From positions 1 through 43,895 of the forward strand of contig JAFAEQ010000062.1 in assembly GCA_023423935.1 (NCBI GenBank): 43,895 nt of DNA. Reading direction: 5' to 3'. The stretch is from Pseudomonadota bacterium (GTDB taxonomy: Bacteria; Pseudomonadota; Gammaproteobacteria; Steroidobacterales; Steroidobacteraceae). A model generated the notes under the pieces. That model was not told the DNA's origin, ran no database searches, and saw only the letters and a list, made by a program, of their open reading frames with translations. Positions 8,202 through 17,032 of this stretch are shown piece after piece; position 1 is the stretch's first letter, and every line of letters begins with the position of its first letter. The translations under genes were made by a program, and so were the position numbers.

Positions 8202-9521
8202 CTAGCTTCGCGGCAACTCAATGCCAGAGAGTCTTCTGTAAAGCGTCAACGCATGGGAGTCCGTCATTCCGGAGATATAGTCGGTTGCTGCCAGAAGCCG
8301 TTCGTACCGCGTACTTCGCTTTAAGTATTGAGGGGAAATCAGCTCCCGCATCTTTTTTGCCGCGGGACTTGTTGGTTTATCATCCACGACGGCCGGCACT
8401 ACTCTCTCGAGCAGGCCACCTAAGATGCCAAAACCCGCCGCCTCGATGTGCAACACGGAGGGTGTCGCATACACTTTCTGACGAGAGACAGACTTGATCT
8501 CGCTAAGATTCTGCGAGAATTCGCTCAACGACATCAAATCCTCTTCAAGTTCTCCAACGATCAGCTCCTCATAGTTCTTGTCAAAGACCTGCACCGCTGA
8601 GTAGATGAGGTTATTGATCGCGATTGCCCTGAGGTACTCCACTCGATCCTTCTCTTCATCCACGGTTTTGTAATAAGGCTTGTCTCCGTTGTGGAATGCA
8701 ATCGGCTTCAAAAGGCGCTCGGTTTCTTCAAAGGACACCCGCCCCAATCGGTGACCGTCCTCTAAGTCAATTACTCTGTAGCAGATGTCGTCTGCTGCCT
8801 CCACCAGGAAGGCCAACGGATGTCGAGACCATGCATCGTCGCGTTTGCGACGTAGTCCCACCGATGTAGCTACCTGCTCGAACGTTGCAGCATCCGCCTG
8901 AAAATAGTTGAACTTCTTTTCGCTAACTGCTGTGCTCTTCTCCTCGGCATTCATGTGTCGGGAGCTAGCGGGATACTTCGCAAACGTCGCCAAGGTCGCG
9001 TACGTGAGCTGGAGCCCCCCATTATCGATAGCGTTCTGAAGCCGCGTCAGAATGCGTAAGCCCTGCGCATTACCCTCGAAGTACTCCAGATCATTGCGCT
9101 CCCCGTCAGTGAGGCCCTCGGTGAACGCTCGACCGTCTCCCTTGAACCATGCGGCTATCGCTTCTTCGCCCGAATGACCGAATGGTGGATTGCCGATGTC
9201 ATGGGCTAGGCACGCCGCCGCAACAATGTTTCCAAAATCCTGGGGCGCCACCTGTGCCTTTCCGTCTCGCTTGATGACCTTCTCGCCCACGAGAGTGCCA
9301 AGAGAACGTCCAACACACGAAACCTCAATGCTATGCGTCAACCTTGTTCGCACGTAATCGCTTTCTGCGAGCGGGAATACCTGCGTCTTATCTTGGAGGC
9401 GACGAAACGCACTTGAATAAACGATGCGATCGTAATCACGCTGATAGTCACTTCGGACATCTTTGGCCGGTTGCCCTTCTTTTCCCAGCCGCTCATTAGA
9501 AAGCAGGCGATCCCATTCCAT
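8202..9521 (-). CDS. dgt: dGTP triphosphohydrolase-like HD enzyme
   Basis: A 439-residue HD-superfamily enzyme. dGTPases convert dNTPs to deoxynucleosides plus tripolyphosphate; dedicated versions restrict phage by starving replication. Seen here are the N-terminal DYDRIVYSSAFRRLQDKTQV block, the first metal histidine in RLTHSIEVS (near 62), the HD pair in ACLAHDIGNPPFGHSGEEA (near 105), and a later metal aspartate in VEAADDICYRVIDLEDGH. All expected metal ligands appear present. ATG 9521 is preferred over GTG 9530 because GGGAG lies eight bases upstream. The gene follows res by about 32 bp and precedes the 5'-nucleotidase. Substrate choice (dGTP or other dNTPs) cannot be read from sequence. 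Confidence 0.88.
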   Translation of the reverse strand: MEWDRLLSNERLGKEGQPAKDVRSDYQRDYDRIVYSSAFRRLQDKTQVFPLAESDYVRTRLTHSIEVSCVGRSLGTLVGEKVIKRDGKAQVAPQDFGNIVAAACLAHDIGNPPFGHSGEEAIAAWFKGDGRAFTEGLTDGERNDLEYFEGNAQGLRILTRLQNAIDNGGLQLTYATLATFAKYPASSRHMNAEEKSTAVSEKKFNYFQADAATFEQVATSVGLRRKRDDAWSRHPLAFLVEAADDICYRVIDLEDGHRLGRVSFEETERLLKPIAFHNGDKPYYKTVDEEKDRVEYLRAIAINNLIYSAVQVFDKNYEELIVGELEEDLMSLSEFSQNLSEIKSVSRQKVYATPSVLHIEAAGFGILGGLLERVVPAVVDDKPTSPAAKKMRELISPQYLKRSTRYERLLAATDYISGMTDSHALTLYRRLSGIELPRS

Positions 9522-9553
9522 ACAGCTCACTCCCGTGCTCCGTTCACTCGCTT

Positions 9554-12529
9554 CTATGAGAGAACCTGTTCGAGATTCTTAGCCACAACGTACTTCGGCG
9601 CCGACTCGCCAACGGCCAACGCCTTGAAATGAGCCCTCCCGCAATCCATCTTCGCGGCCTCTTTGTCCCTCCAGTCGTCCTCGAACAACCCACCCTTCGT
9701 CTCAACGACGAAGTAGAGCCGGTCTCCGTCATCGTGTTGCACGAGCACGGCCCAGTCGGGGTTATAGGCCCCTAGTGGGGTCGGTACTGTGAACCAGCCC
9801 GGCAGTTTCGCGTAGACCTTGATTGCGGTGTTCTTCTCGAGTTGGTCAGCAAACGCCGCCTCCGTATCGGAGTCGTAGACGACTTGCTCATAGGCTGCTT
9901 TCTGAGCCGGAAGCAGATTTTTCAGATAGCCGGTGAGCTCCTCCTGCTCGAACAGCTCTTGCGCGTAGTACGCGTCGTCGCCGAGCCGCTGGTAGCGGAT
10001 ACCGTCGACAATCGCGAGACGCTTGCATCGATTGATTGCTTCTGCAGCCAGTTCGATGAACTGCTGCGGATTGCGCTTGAAGTCATCGAGCCTGCCACTG
10101 TCTATCAGCACACGACAAATCGTGCGGCGAGTAAGTTGAGTGCGGTCCTGCAGCTCTGTGAGAATGTCGGGAAGGACGATATCGGATTCATCGAGTGCCA
10201 CCGTTCCCGCGCCCTCCCGTTCCGTGGCGACGACGCCTCCTTTACCGATTGCAATATCGGCCTTACGCCATTGCAGTCGCGTTTTCGGAATGGGTGGTGC
10301 CTTGCGCAATGCGTCGACACACTGCTCGACCAACTTCTCGTTGTCGAACTGAACGCGGTACGTGGTCTTGTGCTTGATCCGATCCCAAAGCGATTTGAAC
10401 TCCGGGCTGTGAAGAACTGCTTGTCGAGGCCGAATCTGCCTTCGCTCGTCGGCGTTCTTGATCTCCAGGCGTCCTGCAATCTTCTTCAGCACATGAACGA
10501 TTTGGTCGAGTTGGCCAGCCATCGTCTCAGGCAGGGCGAGCGTGCCCTCTTTCAACACCTTCCGGAGGGAGTCCTGCACCTTGCCCTTCGCGTCGATAAA
10601 GCCTTCGCTCTTCAGGTGCTCCCAAATCAGTTTCGATTGTTCGAAACCGAGCGCGGTGGTCTGTCCCTTGTCATCGGTGATCGCAATCGTCGCAAACTGA
10701 TGTGGCTCCACCAGTCCGAAGCGGATACCCGTATCTGCCTCTATTTCCTTCTGCAGATTCTCGGCGAATTGTTCGTAGTTCTCTGTCGCGATGACCGTCA
10801 ACGTATTCACGTCAAAACCGCGAAGGCGCTGACCTTGTTGATTAACGCAGAGGCGTAGCCCGCGTCCGATTGTTTGTCGTCGCTCGCGTTCCGTTCGTAT
10901 GTCACGCAGCGTGCATATCTGGAAGACGTTCGGATTGTCCCAGCCCTCCTTCAACGCAGAATGCGAGAAGATGAACTTCAAGGGAGTGTCGAAGCTGAGA
11001 AGCTCCTCCTTCTTCTTCATGATGAGGTTGTAGGTATCGCTGTCTGCGGCGGTGTCGCCGCCCGTGTCCTTGAATACCTCGACCGTCTTTCCACCGATCT
11101 TCTTCCGATCCTTCGAGAAGTAGCCGTCGTGTACTTCCTCGGCGGCCTTGCTCAAGTCCACCTCACCGAACAACGTCACGTAGTCTGGGTGCTTCGCAAA
11201 CCTCCGATATTCCTCCTCGAAGATGCGCGCGTACTCACCCTTGGTCGGGTTGCCTTCGTCGTCGTACTGCCGGTATTTCGCGACTTCGTCGATGAAGAAC
11301 AGCGAAAGCACCTTGATGCCCAATGGGCGTAGCCGTTTCTCCTTATCGAGGTGCTCGCGAATCGTCCGGCGAATCATTTGCCGCTGAATCGCCACTGCGT
11401 CCACGTCGCCCCACGCCTGTCCTGGTTTCAGGAATTGCTCGCCGCCGGGCACGCGCAGCTCCAGCGATTCATTCCCCTTGCCAGCACGAATCTCGCCGAT
11501 TCGACAGTTCTCGTACACGGCGCGCCGAGTGATCTGCTGCAGATCGTCACCATCATGCACGGTCTCTTCCTTGCGCTTCGTACCGCTCGCCGTGTCTACA
11601 TCAAGCTCAACCTTTGCGGAGACAGTGCCGCGTTTACTGCTGACAGAGATCAGACGAACGTACGCCCGATTGTGAGCATCCTCGATCGTCGCGGCAGCCA
11701 CCTCGATCTGCTTGACGAGCTTTCGCTCGTACGCGTCCACTGCGTCGAGGCGATACACCATGTGGTGCTTGTCGACGTGCGTCGCCGAGTATCTGAGGGT
11801 GCAGAGAGGATTCATGGCGGCCAAAGCTTCTTTGCCCCGGCCGGCCAACCCGCCATCCACGCTTTGCGGCTCATCCACGATGATGATCGGCTGTGTTGCC
11901 TTGATCAGATCGATGGGCTTTTCGCCGCCCGTCTTCTCGCTGTCCTTATAGAGATTGTTGACGTCCTTCTTGTTGATGGCGCCGACCGTGACGATCATGA
12001 TCTGGATGTTCGAACTCGTTGCGAAGTTGCGAACCTGCCCCAACTTGCTCGAGTCGTAGATGAAGTAGTCGAACGGCACGCCAGCATACAGACCTCGAAA
12101 ATGTTCTTCGGTCATCTGCAGCGATTTGTAAACGCCTTCCTTGATGGCGACAGAGGGCACGACAATGACGAACTTCGTGAATCCAAAGCGCTTGTTCAAT
12201 TCGAAAATGGTGCGCAGGTACACATACGTCTTACCGGTGCCCGTCTCCATTTCCACTGTGAAATCGCCCGATTCGAGATCGCTGGACGGCGGTAATCCGT
12301 TCCGGAGCTGAAGATCATTTAGATTCTTCAGCAGCTCATCGTCCAATAGCGTGAGCCGGTTGCCGATGCCAAGATCGCTCTCGGCGAAGGACATCCGCAT
12401 CTGAGGGTCCATCGCATCGCGCGTGACCGTAAACTCGGTGCGGCAGACTTCCTGACCGCGAAACAATCCGCAAACGGCTTCGATCGCCTGCAGTTGATAA
12501 TCGAGATCTGGTTCGAAATGCAGCTTCAT
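9554..12529 (-). CDS. type III restriction-like Res subunit (helicase-nuclease)
   Basis: A 991-residue type III Res homologue. Walker A ETGTGKT lies at 95-101, followed by VIVVPSVAIKEGV. The family-specific Walker B IIVDEPQSVDGG is near 215. SATHVD follows, then a helicase C-terminal lobe with LKEGWDNPNVFQICTLRD and RQTIGRGLRLCVN. The C-terminus has a PD-(D/E)xK nuclease, NPDWAVL (923 onward) and VVETKG (942-947). Type III Res translocates or switches on unmodified DNA and cleaves with Mod. It starts 9 bp after mod, the standard mod-res order. All catalytic motifs look intact. Confidence 0.92.
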   Translation of the reverse strand: MKLHFEPDLDYQLQAIEAVCGLFRGQEVCRTEFTVTRDAMDPQMRMSFAESDLGIGNRLTLLDDELLKNLNDLQLRNGLPPSSDLESGDFTVEMETGTGKTYVYLRTIFELNKRFGFTKFVIVVPSVAIKEGVYKSLQMTEEHFRGLYAGVPFDYFIYDSSKLGQVRNFATSSNIQIMIVTVGAINKKDVNNLYKDSEKTGGEKPIDLIKATQPIIIVDEPQSVDGGLAGRGKEALAAMNPLCTLRYSATHVDKHHMVYRLDAVDAYERKLVKQIEVAAATIEDAHNRAYVRLISVSSKRGTVSAKVELDVDTASGTKRKEETVHDGDDLQQITRRAVYENCRIGEIRAGKGNESLELRVPGGEQFLKPGQAWGDVDAVAIQRQMIRRTIREHLDKEKRLRPLGIKVLSLFFIDEVAKYRQYDDEGNPTKGEYARIFEEEYRRFAKHPDYVTLFGEVDLSKAAEEVHDGYFSKDRKKIGGKTVEVFKDTGGDTAADSDTYNLIMKKKEELLSFDTPLKFIFSHSALKEGWDNPNVFQICTLRDIRTERERRQTIGRGLRLCVNQQGQRLRGFDVNTLTVIATENYEQFAENLQKEIEADTGIRFGLVEPHQFATIAITDDKGQTTALGFEQSKLIWEHLKSEGFIDAKGKVQDSLRKVLKEGTLALPETMAGQLDQIVHVLKKIAGRLEIKNADERRQIRPRQAVLHSPEFKSLWDRIKHKTTYRVQFDNEKLVEQCVDALRKAPPIPKTRLQWRKADIAIGKGGVVATEREGAGTVALDESDIVLPDILTELQDRTQLTRRTICRVLIDSGRLDDFKRNPQQFIELAAEAINRCKRLAIVDGIRYQRLGDDAYYAQELFEQEELTGYLKNLLPAQKAAYEQVVYDSDTEAAFADQLEKNTAIKVYAKLPGWFTVPTPLGAYNPDWAVLVQHDDGDRLYFVVETKGGLFEDDWRDKEAAKMDCGRAHFKALAVGESAPKYVVAKNLEQVLS

Positions 12530-12538
12530 GGCGATGAC

Positions 12539-14464
12539 TTATAGGCTGCGCACGTTGGTAAGACCGTGCTGTTGGAGAATCGCTGCCAGATTCGTTTTTG
12601 TGACGTCGTCGGGAAAGGCGCTATCTCGGAACACGACCGTTGTGTCACCCGCGGGCGCAAGCGCCCTGTGCCAGTCGATAATCCCGTTGACAAGCGCCTC
12701 GACCTCATCGAGACCGATCTTCTCTGCAAGACAGGCGATTAACACACCGCCCCCGACACTGTGGATTCTTTTGTCTTGGACGACGCGTGTTTCCATCGGA
12801 ACGCAAAGATCCAGCCCGAGCTTGAGCAGGAGTTCGTATAGAACATCATCTGCAGTCCGCTCCGTCTTAAGATGACCTATCGCTACCTCCAAATCCTTCT
12901 CGAGTTCTTGAGAATTTGGATCCCACTCTCGGATATTCGTCGAGTCCAGCTTGAAAACTCGAAACCCCAAGTCACCGTCGAACAGTGAGTTTGAGCCCTT
13001 CACCTTGCTTCCTGCACGGCGAAGCCGCTCTTTCGTCAGTTCTGCAATGTGCTTCGGACGACCAATCGCCTCACAGAATTGGGCAGCAACTTTTGTATCT
13101 CGGTCATTAGGGTCCAATGGCTCCGGTAGCTGGACCAGCACGAATCGCCGGTCACCTTGATCTTCGGCATTCTGAGTGAACACGGCCTCACCGAACGCAC
13201 CTGATCCGGCAAAAAAATCGACCACAAGGTCGTTCTTCTCCTCCGAAGAGCCCAGCTCAATTAGCTTCTTCAGCAGAGCGGATGGTTTTGGGAACGGGAA
13301 GACTCGAGCGTCACCGAAGTACTCCACGATCTCATTCGTGCCGGCCTGGGTGTAGATCCCGTCGATGATGGAAAAGACCTTTGCGGCCCGAGTCTCCCCG
13401 GTCGCGTCCTTCAAGTATTGTTTTGAGTAGGCTGCCCACTCGCCAGTGCGCGTTTTGACAAAAGCAACCTCTCCTTTCGCCAACGCTTCATCCATTCGTT
13501 CTCGACTCCAGCGCCACTGGCGCTTCGGATGAATCTGATTGCCGTCCGGGCCGGGTATGGGAAACGCGAGGTTGGGCCGGTCCTCGAAGCTCTTCATTGC
13601 TTCCAGTGGATGAATGCGATAAGGGCCGCGCTCGTCGAAGTGCTCGTCACGGAGAGTGTAATAGCGCTCAATCGATGCGTCGCTGAGAGGAACGGAAATG
13701 GCTTCTATACTCTCGATGTTCTTTGCGTACACGAGGATGTACTCGTGTATCGATACAAGATACTTCTCCTTGGCTCCTCCGCCATATCGCTTCTTCCATA
13801 CGATCGTGTCGATGAAGTTCTCTTCACCGAACAATTCGTCACACACCTTCCTAGCGTTTGCGACCTCGCTGTCATCGCAACTGAAGAAGAACAGGCCATC
13901 CTCTCTTAGCAGGCTGCAAGCCACCTTGATGCGCGGGTAAATCATATTGAGCCAAGCAGTATGAAACCGGCCACTCGACTCTGTATTGCTGCTGAACGGG
14001 TGTCCCTCGTTCGTCTGCCTAGTTAACTCCAAGTAGTTCCGCAGATTGTCCCTGTAGTTATCGGGATAAACAAAATCACGTCCGGTGTTGTATGGCGGAT
14101 CGATGTAGATAAGCTTCACCTTGCCTGCATAACTCTTCTGCAGCAGCTTCAATACCTCGAGGTTGTCTCCCTCGATCATCAGATTCTTCGTCGTGTCCCA
14201 GTCAGCGCTATCTTCCGGACATGGACGCAGGGTCCCGGTGCTCGGTGTGAGAGCGAGCTGCCGTGCACGGCGCTTACCGTGCCAATTGAGACCGTACTTC
14301 TCCTCCCGCTCGTCCACCAGCCCACCGAGAAGTTGCTTCAGCACATCGAAGTCGACCCTTCCGTCGCTGAACGCCTCCGGAAACAACTCCCGCAACTGTT
14401 CGATGTTGTCGGCCACGACGTCTGCAGAACGCGTCGCGGGGTCGTCGGCTGTCAATTTCTTCAT
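12539..14464 (-). CDS. type III-like Mod, beta-class adenine-N6 DNA methyltransferase
   Basis: A 641-residue DNA methyltransferase that would protect host DNA and give target specificity. Motif IV DPPYN is at about 122-126 and the AdoMet-binding motif FFAGSGAFGEAV comes later, so motif IV precedes motif I. This is the beta-class order used by type III Mod proteins. The middle section carries the target-recognition region (from about KRYGGGAKEKYLVSIHEY). The chosen ATG 14464 begins MKKLTADDPATRSADVV, fits the family N-terminus, and leaves a 16-bp gap after the DUF4391 gene; an in-frame start at 14518 would overlap that gene. Target sequence unknown. Confidence 0.9.
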   Translation of the reverse strand: MKKLTADDPATRSADVVADNIEQLRELFPEAFSDGRVDFDVLKQLLGGLVDEREEKYGLNWHGKRRARQLALTPSTGTLRPCPEDSADWDTTKNLMIEGDNLEVLKLLQKSYAGKVKLIYIDPPYNTGRDFVYPDNYRDNLRNYLELTRQTNEGHPFSSNTESSGRFHTAWLNMIYPRIKVACSLLREDGLFFFSCDDSEVANARKVCDELFGEENFIDTIVWKKRYGGGAKEKYLVSIHEYILVYAKNIESIEAISVPLSDASIERYYTLRDEHFDERGPYRIHPLEAMKSFEDRPNLAFPIPGPDGNQIHPKRQWRWSRERMDEALAKGEVAFVKTRTGEWAAYSKQYLKDATGETRAAKVFSIIDGIYTQAGTNEIVEYFGDARVFPFPKPSALLKKLIELGSSEEKNDLVVDFFAGSGAFGEAVFTQNAEDQGDRRFVLVQLPEPLDPNDRDTKVAAQFCEAIGRPKHIAELTKERLRRAGSKVKGSNSLFDGDLGFRVFKLDSTNIREWDPNSQELEKDLEVAIGHLKTERTADDVLYELLLKLGLDLCVPMETRVVQDKRIHSVGGGVLIACLAEKIGLDEVEALVNGIIDWHRALAPAGDTTVVFRDSAFPDDVTKTNLAAILQQHGLTNVRSL

Positions 14465-14480
14465 CTTGCTCTCATCTGCT

Positions 14481-15248
14481 TCATAGTTTTGCGCGCGCGG
14501 CGGCAAGTGCCGCCTCAACGCGTTTGAGTTCCAAGTTCAGATCCACCCGTCGAGCGATCTGCTTCTCCTTCGCGGCAGCGGTGCGCAATCGGAGTGTCTC
14601 TGCTTCCAGTTGTGCGCATTCGCTCAAGCCTTCACGTCGCCGAGCGGACTGCTCCGCGTCAGCGGCAAGCTTCCACGCACCCGTCGCACGCGCAGCGTTC
14701 AACGCGTGGATCGTATCGATCCAACCTTGATACAGCGCGTGGAAGGTCAATCGGGGCTGCCGATTAAGCGATATAGCTGCAAGAAACTCCGCGCAGAAAT
14801 CCGCCTGACTCTCTGTGCCCCAATCTACGAATACAACTCCATCCTCCAGCACCGTTTTGCCTGCTTCGTTCTGCGCCCAGCGCTTGTGTGCTGCTGACAC
14901 CGTGATTGCGACACCCTGAGTCGCCACCAGCAGCAGCGGGTACGGAACAGCTCGATGAACGAGCTCAATCAGCCGAGAGGGTTTTGCCGAAGGACGCATG
15001 ACCATGTACAAGACCGCGATCTCCAAGTACTCCCGCGTTACGTCTCGGTACTCTGGAATGCCAACCGTGGTGGGCTTAACCGCCGCCACCCAGAGCAGCT
15101 CCTCGATTCCCTCGTTGATCTGCCGTTTGTCGGCAGCCGTCGGCGCGCCGTTCTCCACGAGCAACTTCTTCGGTACGCGTTGATCGACTCGGCTGCCTGG
15201 CGGCAACTCGAGCGCTGCGATCACCTGTTCGATGCTCGGCGACTGCAT
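14481..15248 (-). CDS. DUF4391-type protein
   Basis: A 255-residue soluble protein that I recognise as DUF4391-like. It begins MQSPSIEQVIAALELPPGSR, continues with a QRVPKKLLVENGAP block near residue 23, and ends in a charged helix rich in Ala, Lys and Arg (ARRVDLNLELKRVEAALAAA) that could form a coiled coil. No catalytic motif is evident. DUF4391 genes are, to my knowledge, commonly next to SNF2-type helicases and type III mod/res genes, as here. Its ATG overlaps the DUF262 stop by one base (TGATG), so co-translation is likely. An adaptor or specificity role is inference. Confidence 0.75.
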   Translation of the reverse strand: MQSPSIEQVIAALELPPGSRVDQRVPKKLLVENGAPTAADKRQINEGIEELLWVAAVKPTTVGIPEYRDVTREYLEIAVLYMVMRPSAKPSRLIELVHRAVPYPLLLVATQGVAITVSAAHKRWAQNEAGKTVLEDGVVFVDWGTESQADFCAEFLAAISLNRQPRLTFHALYQGWIDTIHALNAARATGAWKLAADAEQSARRREGLSECAQLEAETLRLRTAAAKEKQIARRVDLNLELKRVEAALAAARAKL

Positions 15249-17032
15249 CAGATGAGCACGCCTCCGAAAGCCTTCTTCGTTTCTTCACTTTCGCGTCCGG
15301 GCACGTCCTTGCCCGTCGCGCTTTCAATCAACCCGAGCAGCGCCGTTGCACGGCGGCGAGTAAACCCATCGAAATCATCTGACCTCAGCTCCGAGACTGG
15401 AATCAGATGCGACTTGAGGAAGTCGTCGAGGTGCGACCCGCTAACGTCTTTCTTCTTCTCGATCCGCGTCAGGTACGTGCTAGGCGCATCGCCGCTGATA
15501 AAGCGATTCGTGCCCGCGGCCAGGGGCGCCTTATTGACCACGCTGTTCCACTTCTCGCGCGGCAACTTCTGCGCCTCACACCATGCGCGTGGAAAGATGT
15601 GGTGAATGTCGATCGCATTGTTGAAGTAAGTGTTCAGGTCGATTGGCGTCCCGCTGATGAAGTCGTTGCCGCCATGCTTCATCAGCAATGCCGCGAGGCC
15701 CTTGTATGCGGCAGCCAAGCGCGACTGCAGGGACAGGAGGCGAGTCGGCGCGAAGCTCGCGTCACGGACGGTGCGCGGTTCGGTTGCTCCGTCTACCCAC
15801 TGAACCACATCGGGAAGATCAAGACCGAATCGCGTCTCGTTGGCGCCACCATAAAGCTCGCCAAACACGCCGCACCAGTACCAACGAAGAAGCTTCTGCT
15901 TCACACCATGCTGAGTGATCTTGTCACCGAGCCTCGCGCAGATGCTGGCGAGCGGAATGAGTTGAGTCGCATACGGAAGGCTCCGGACATCGAAGATCTT
16001 TTCTTCGGCGAGGAGTTCGGCTGCTTTCTTGAACCCCGCTTCAACGCGGGCTTGAAGCTGCTTGAAGTCCTCCAGAGTGAGGCGCAACACATCCGCGCGC
16101 TTGCACGACACCGCGGACTTGGTGAGCACGTGCCGCTCGTAGCTTGCGAGCAGTGTGACCGCCGTAAGAAAGCTGGTTCCATCCACCGCACCCAGAACGT
16201 CATGTTTGGCGGTGAGACGCTTGTGCCGCTCGTCCCAGTCCTCTCGCAAATTGAATTCGTTCACCGCGAACGTTGCGGTCACGAGCTCGAACACGGTGAG
16301 TGTCACGCCGCCCGTGTTCACCTTCTCGAACACTTGGCAGACTGCTTCGCGCGGCGTGTCCTGTGTGAGCTCAATAGCCGGGACCTTGAACTGCTGAAAT
16401 CGGAGCCAGACGTCCTGCTCGAATCGCATCAAGAACATCATCGCGTCGGCGGCGTTGGCGTGATGGGTTGCGTAGCCCATCTTCCAGTGCATGAACCCCT
16501 CTGTGTTGAACATCAGAGCGACAGGAAACAGGCGCTTCTCAAATTGGAGAGCAGGTGTGCTGACGTCGAGCTCAATCCTCCTGCCGAAGTCAGACGTAAT
16601 CTGCAGCGATTCCGGCACTGAGATCACAGCCTCCTCCCGGTCGCTTTCAGGATCGAGACACTTCGCCATATCCAAGAAATAGACGCGGTGTATCTCCTGA
16701 CCCTTCTCCGTTGTGGTTTTCACAGGCCGGCCGCTGCGCAGGGCGAGATACATTGAAGTGAGACGCTGCTGCCCATCTAGGACGAGCGTCTTCGGTTTCG
16801 GTGAGGGCTGCAGAGCCACACCTTCAAATAGCCGAGGCTTGAAGGGAACGCCTCCAGCCTCAAGGAACATCACAGCGCCGATTGGGTAGGAGAGTGACAG
16901 ACTCGCGATCAGCGACTTGATGTGGTTGTCGTCCCAAACCCAGCCGCGCTGGAAGTCCGGCAACTGAGTGTCGCCGCGCCCGATTGCGTCGAGTACATCC
17001 TTGAGTGCCGGTTCCGCCGTTCTGAAACTCAT
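15248..17032 (-). CDS. DUF262/DUF1524 GmrSD-like nuclease
   Basis: A 594-residue protein with the GmrSD type IV restriction layout in one chain. The N-terminal DUF262 part has PDFQRGWVWDDNHIKSLI and LVLDGQQRLTSMYLAL (DGQQR near residue 87, the ParB/Srx-like NTPase motif). The C-terminal DUF1524 part has an HNH-type motif, IDIHHIFPRAW near 477, then NKAPLAAGTNRFISG. GmrSD proteins cut modified phage DNA with NTP hydrolysis; related DUF262 proteins also occur as accessory genes of other systems. It overlaps the helicase gene by four bases (ATGA) and the DUF4391 gene by one. Its place inside a Mod/Res operon raises the possibility that it targets modified DNA while Mod/Res targets unmodified DNA. 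Confidence 0.85.
   Translation of the reverse strand: MSFRTAEPALKDVLDAIGRGDTQLPDFQRGWVWDDNHIKSLIASLSLSYPIGAVMFLEAGGVPFKPRLFEGVALQPSPKPKTLVLDGQQRLTSMYLALRSGRPVKTTTEKGQEIHRVYFLDMAKCLDPESDREEAVISVPESLQITSDFGRRIELDVSTPALQFEKRLFPVALMFNTEGFMHWKMGYATHHANAADAMMFLMRFEQDVWLRFQQFKVPAIELTQDTPREAVCQVFEKVNTGGVTLTVFELVTATFAVNEFNLREDWDERHKRLTAKHDVLGAVDGTSFLTAVTLLASYERHVLTKSAVSCKRADVLRLTLEDFKQLQARVEAGFKKAAELLAEEKIFDVRSLPYATQLIPLASICARLGDKITQHGVKQKLLRWYWCGVFGELYGGANETRFGLDLPDVVQWVDGATEPRTVRDASFAPTRLLSLQSRLAAAYKGLAALLMKHGGNDFISGTPIDLNTYFNNAIDIHHIFPRAWCEAQKLPREKWNSVVNKAPLAAGTNRFISGDAPSTYLTRIEKKKDVSGSHLDDFLKSHLIPVSELRSDDFDGFTRRRATALLGLIESATGKDVPGRESEETKKAFGGVLI

Noticed and set aside
15407..16621. 404-codon open frame on the plus strand
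   Set aside because: Antisense to the DUF262 gene; its translation has no domain and is explained by codon bias on the opposite strand.
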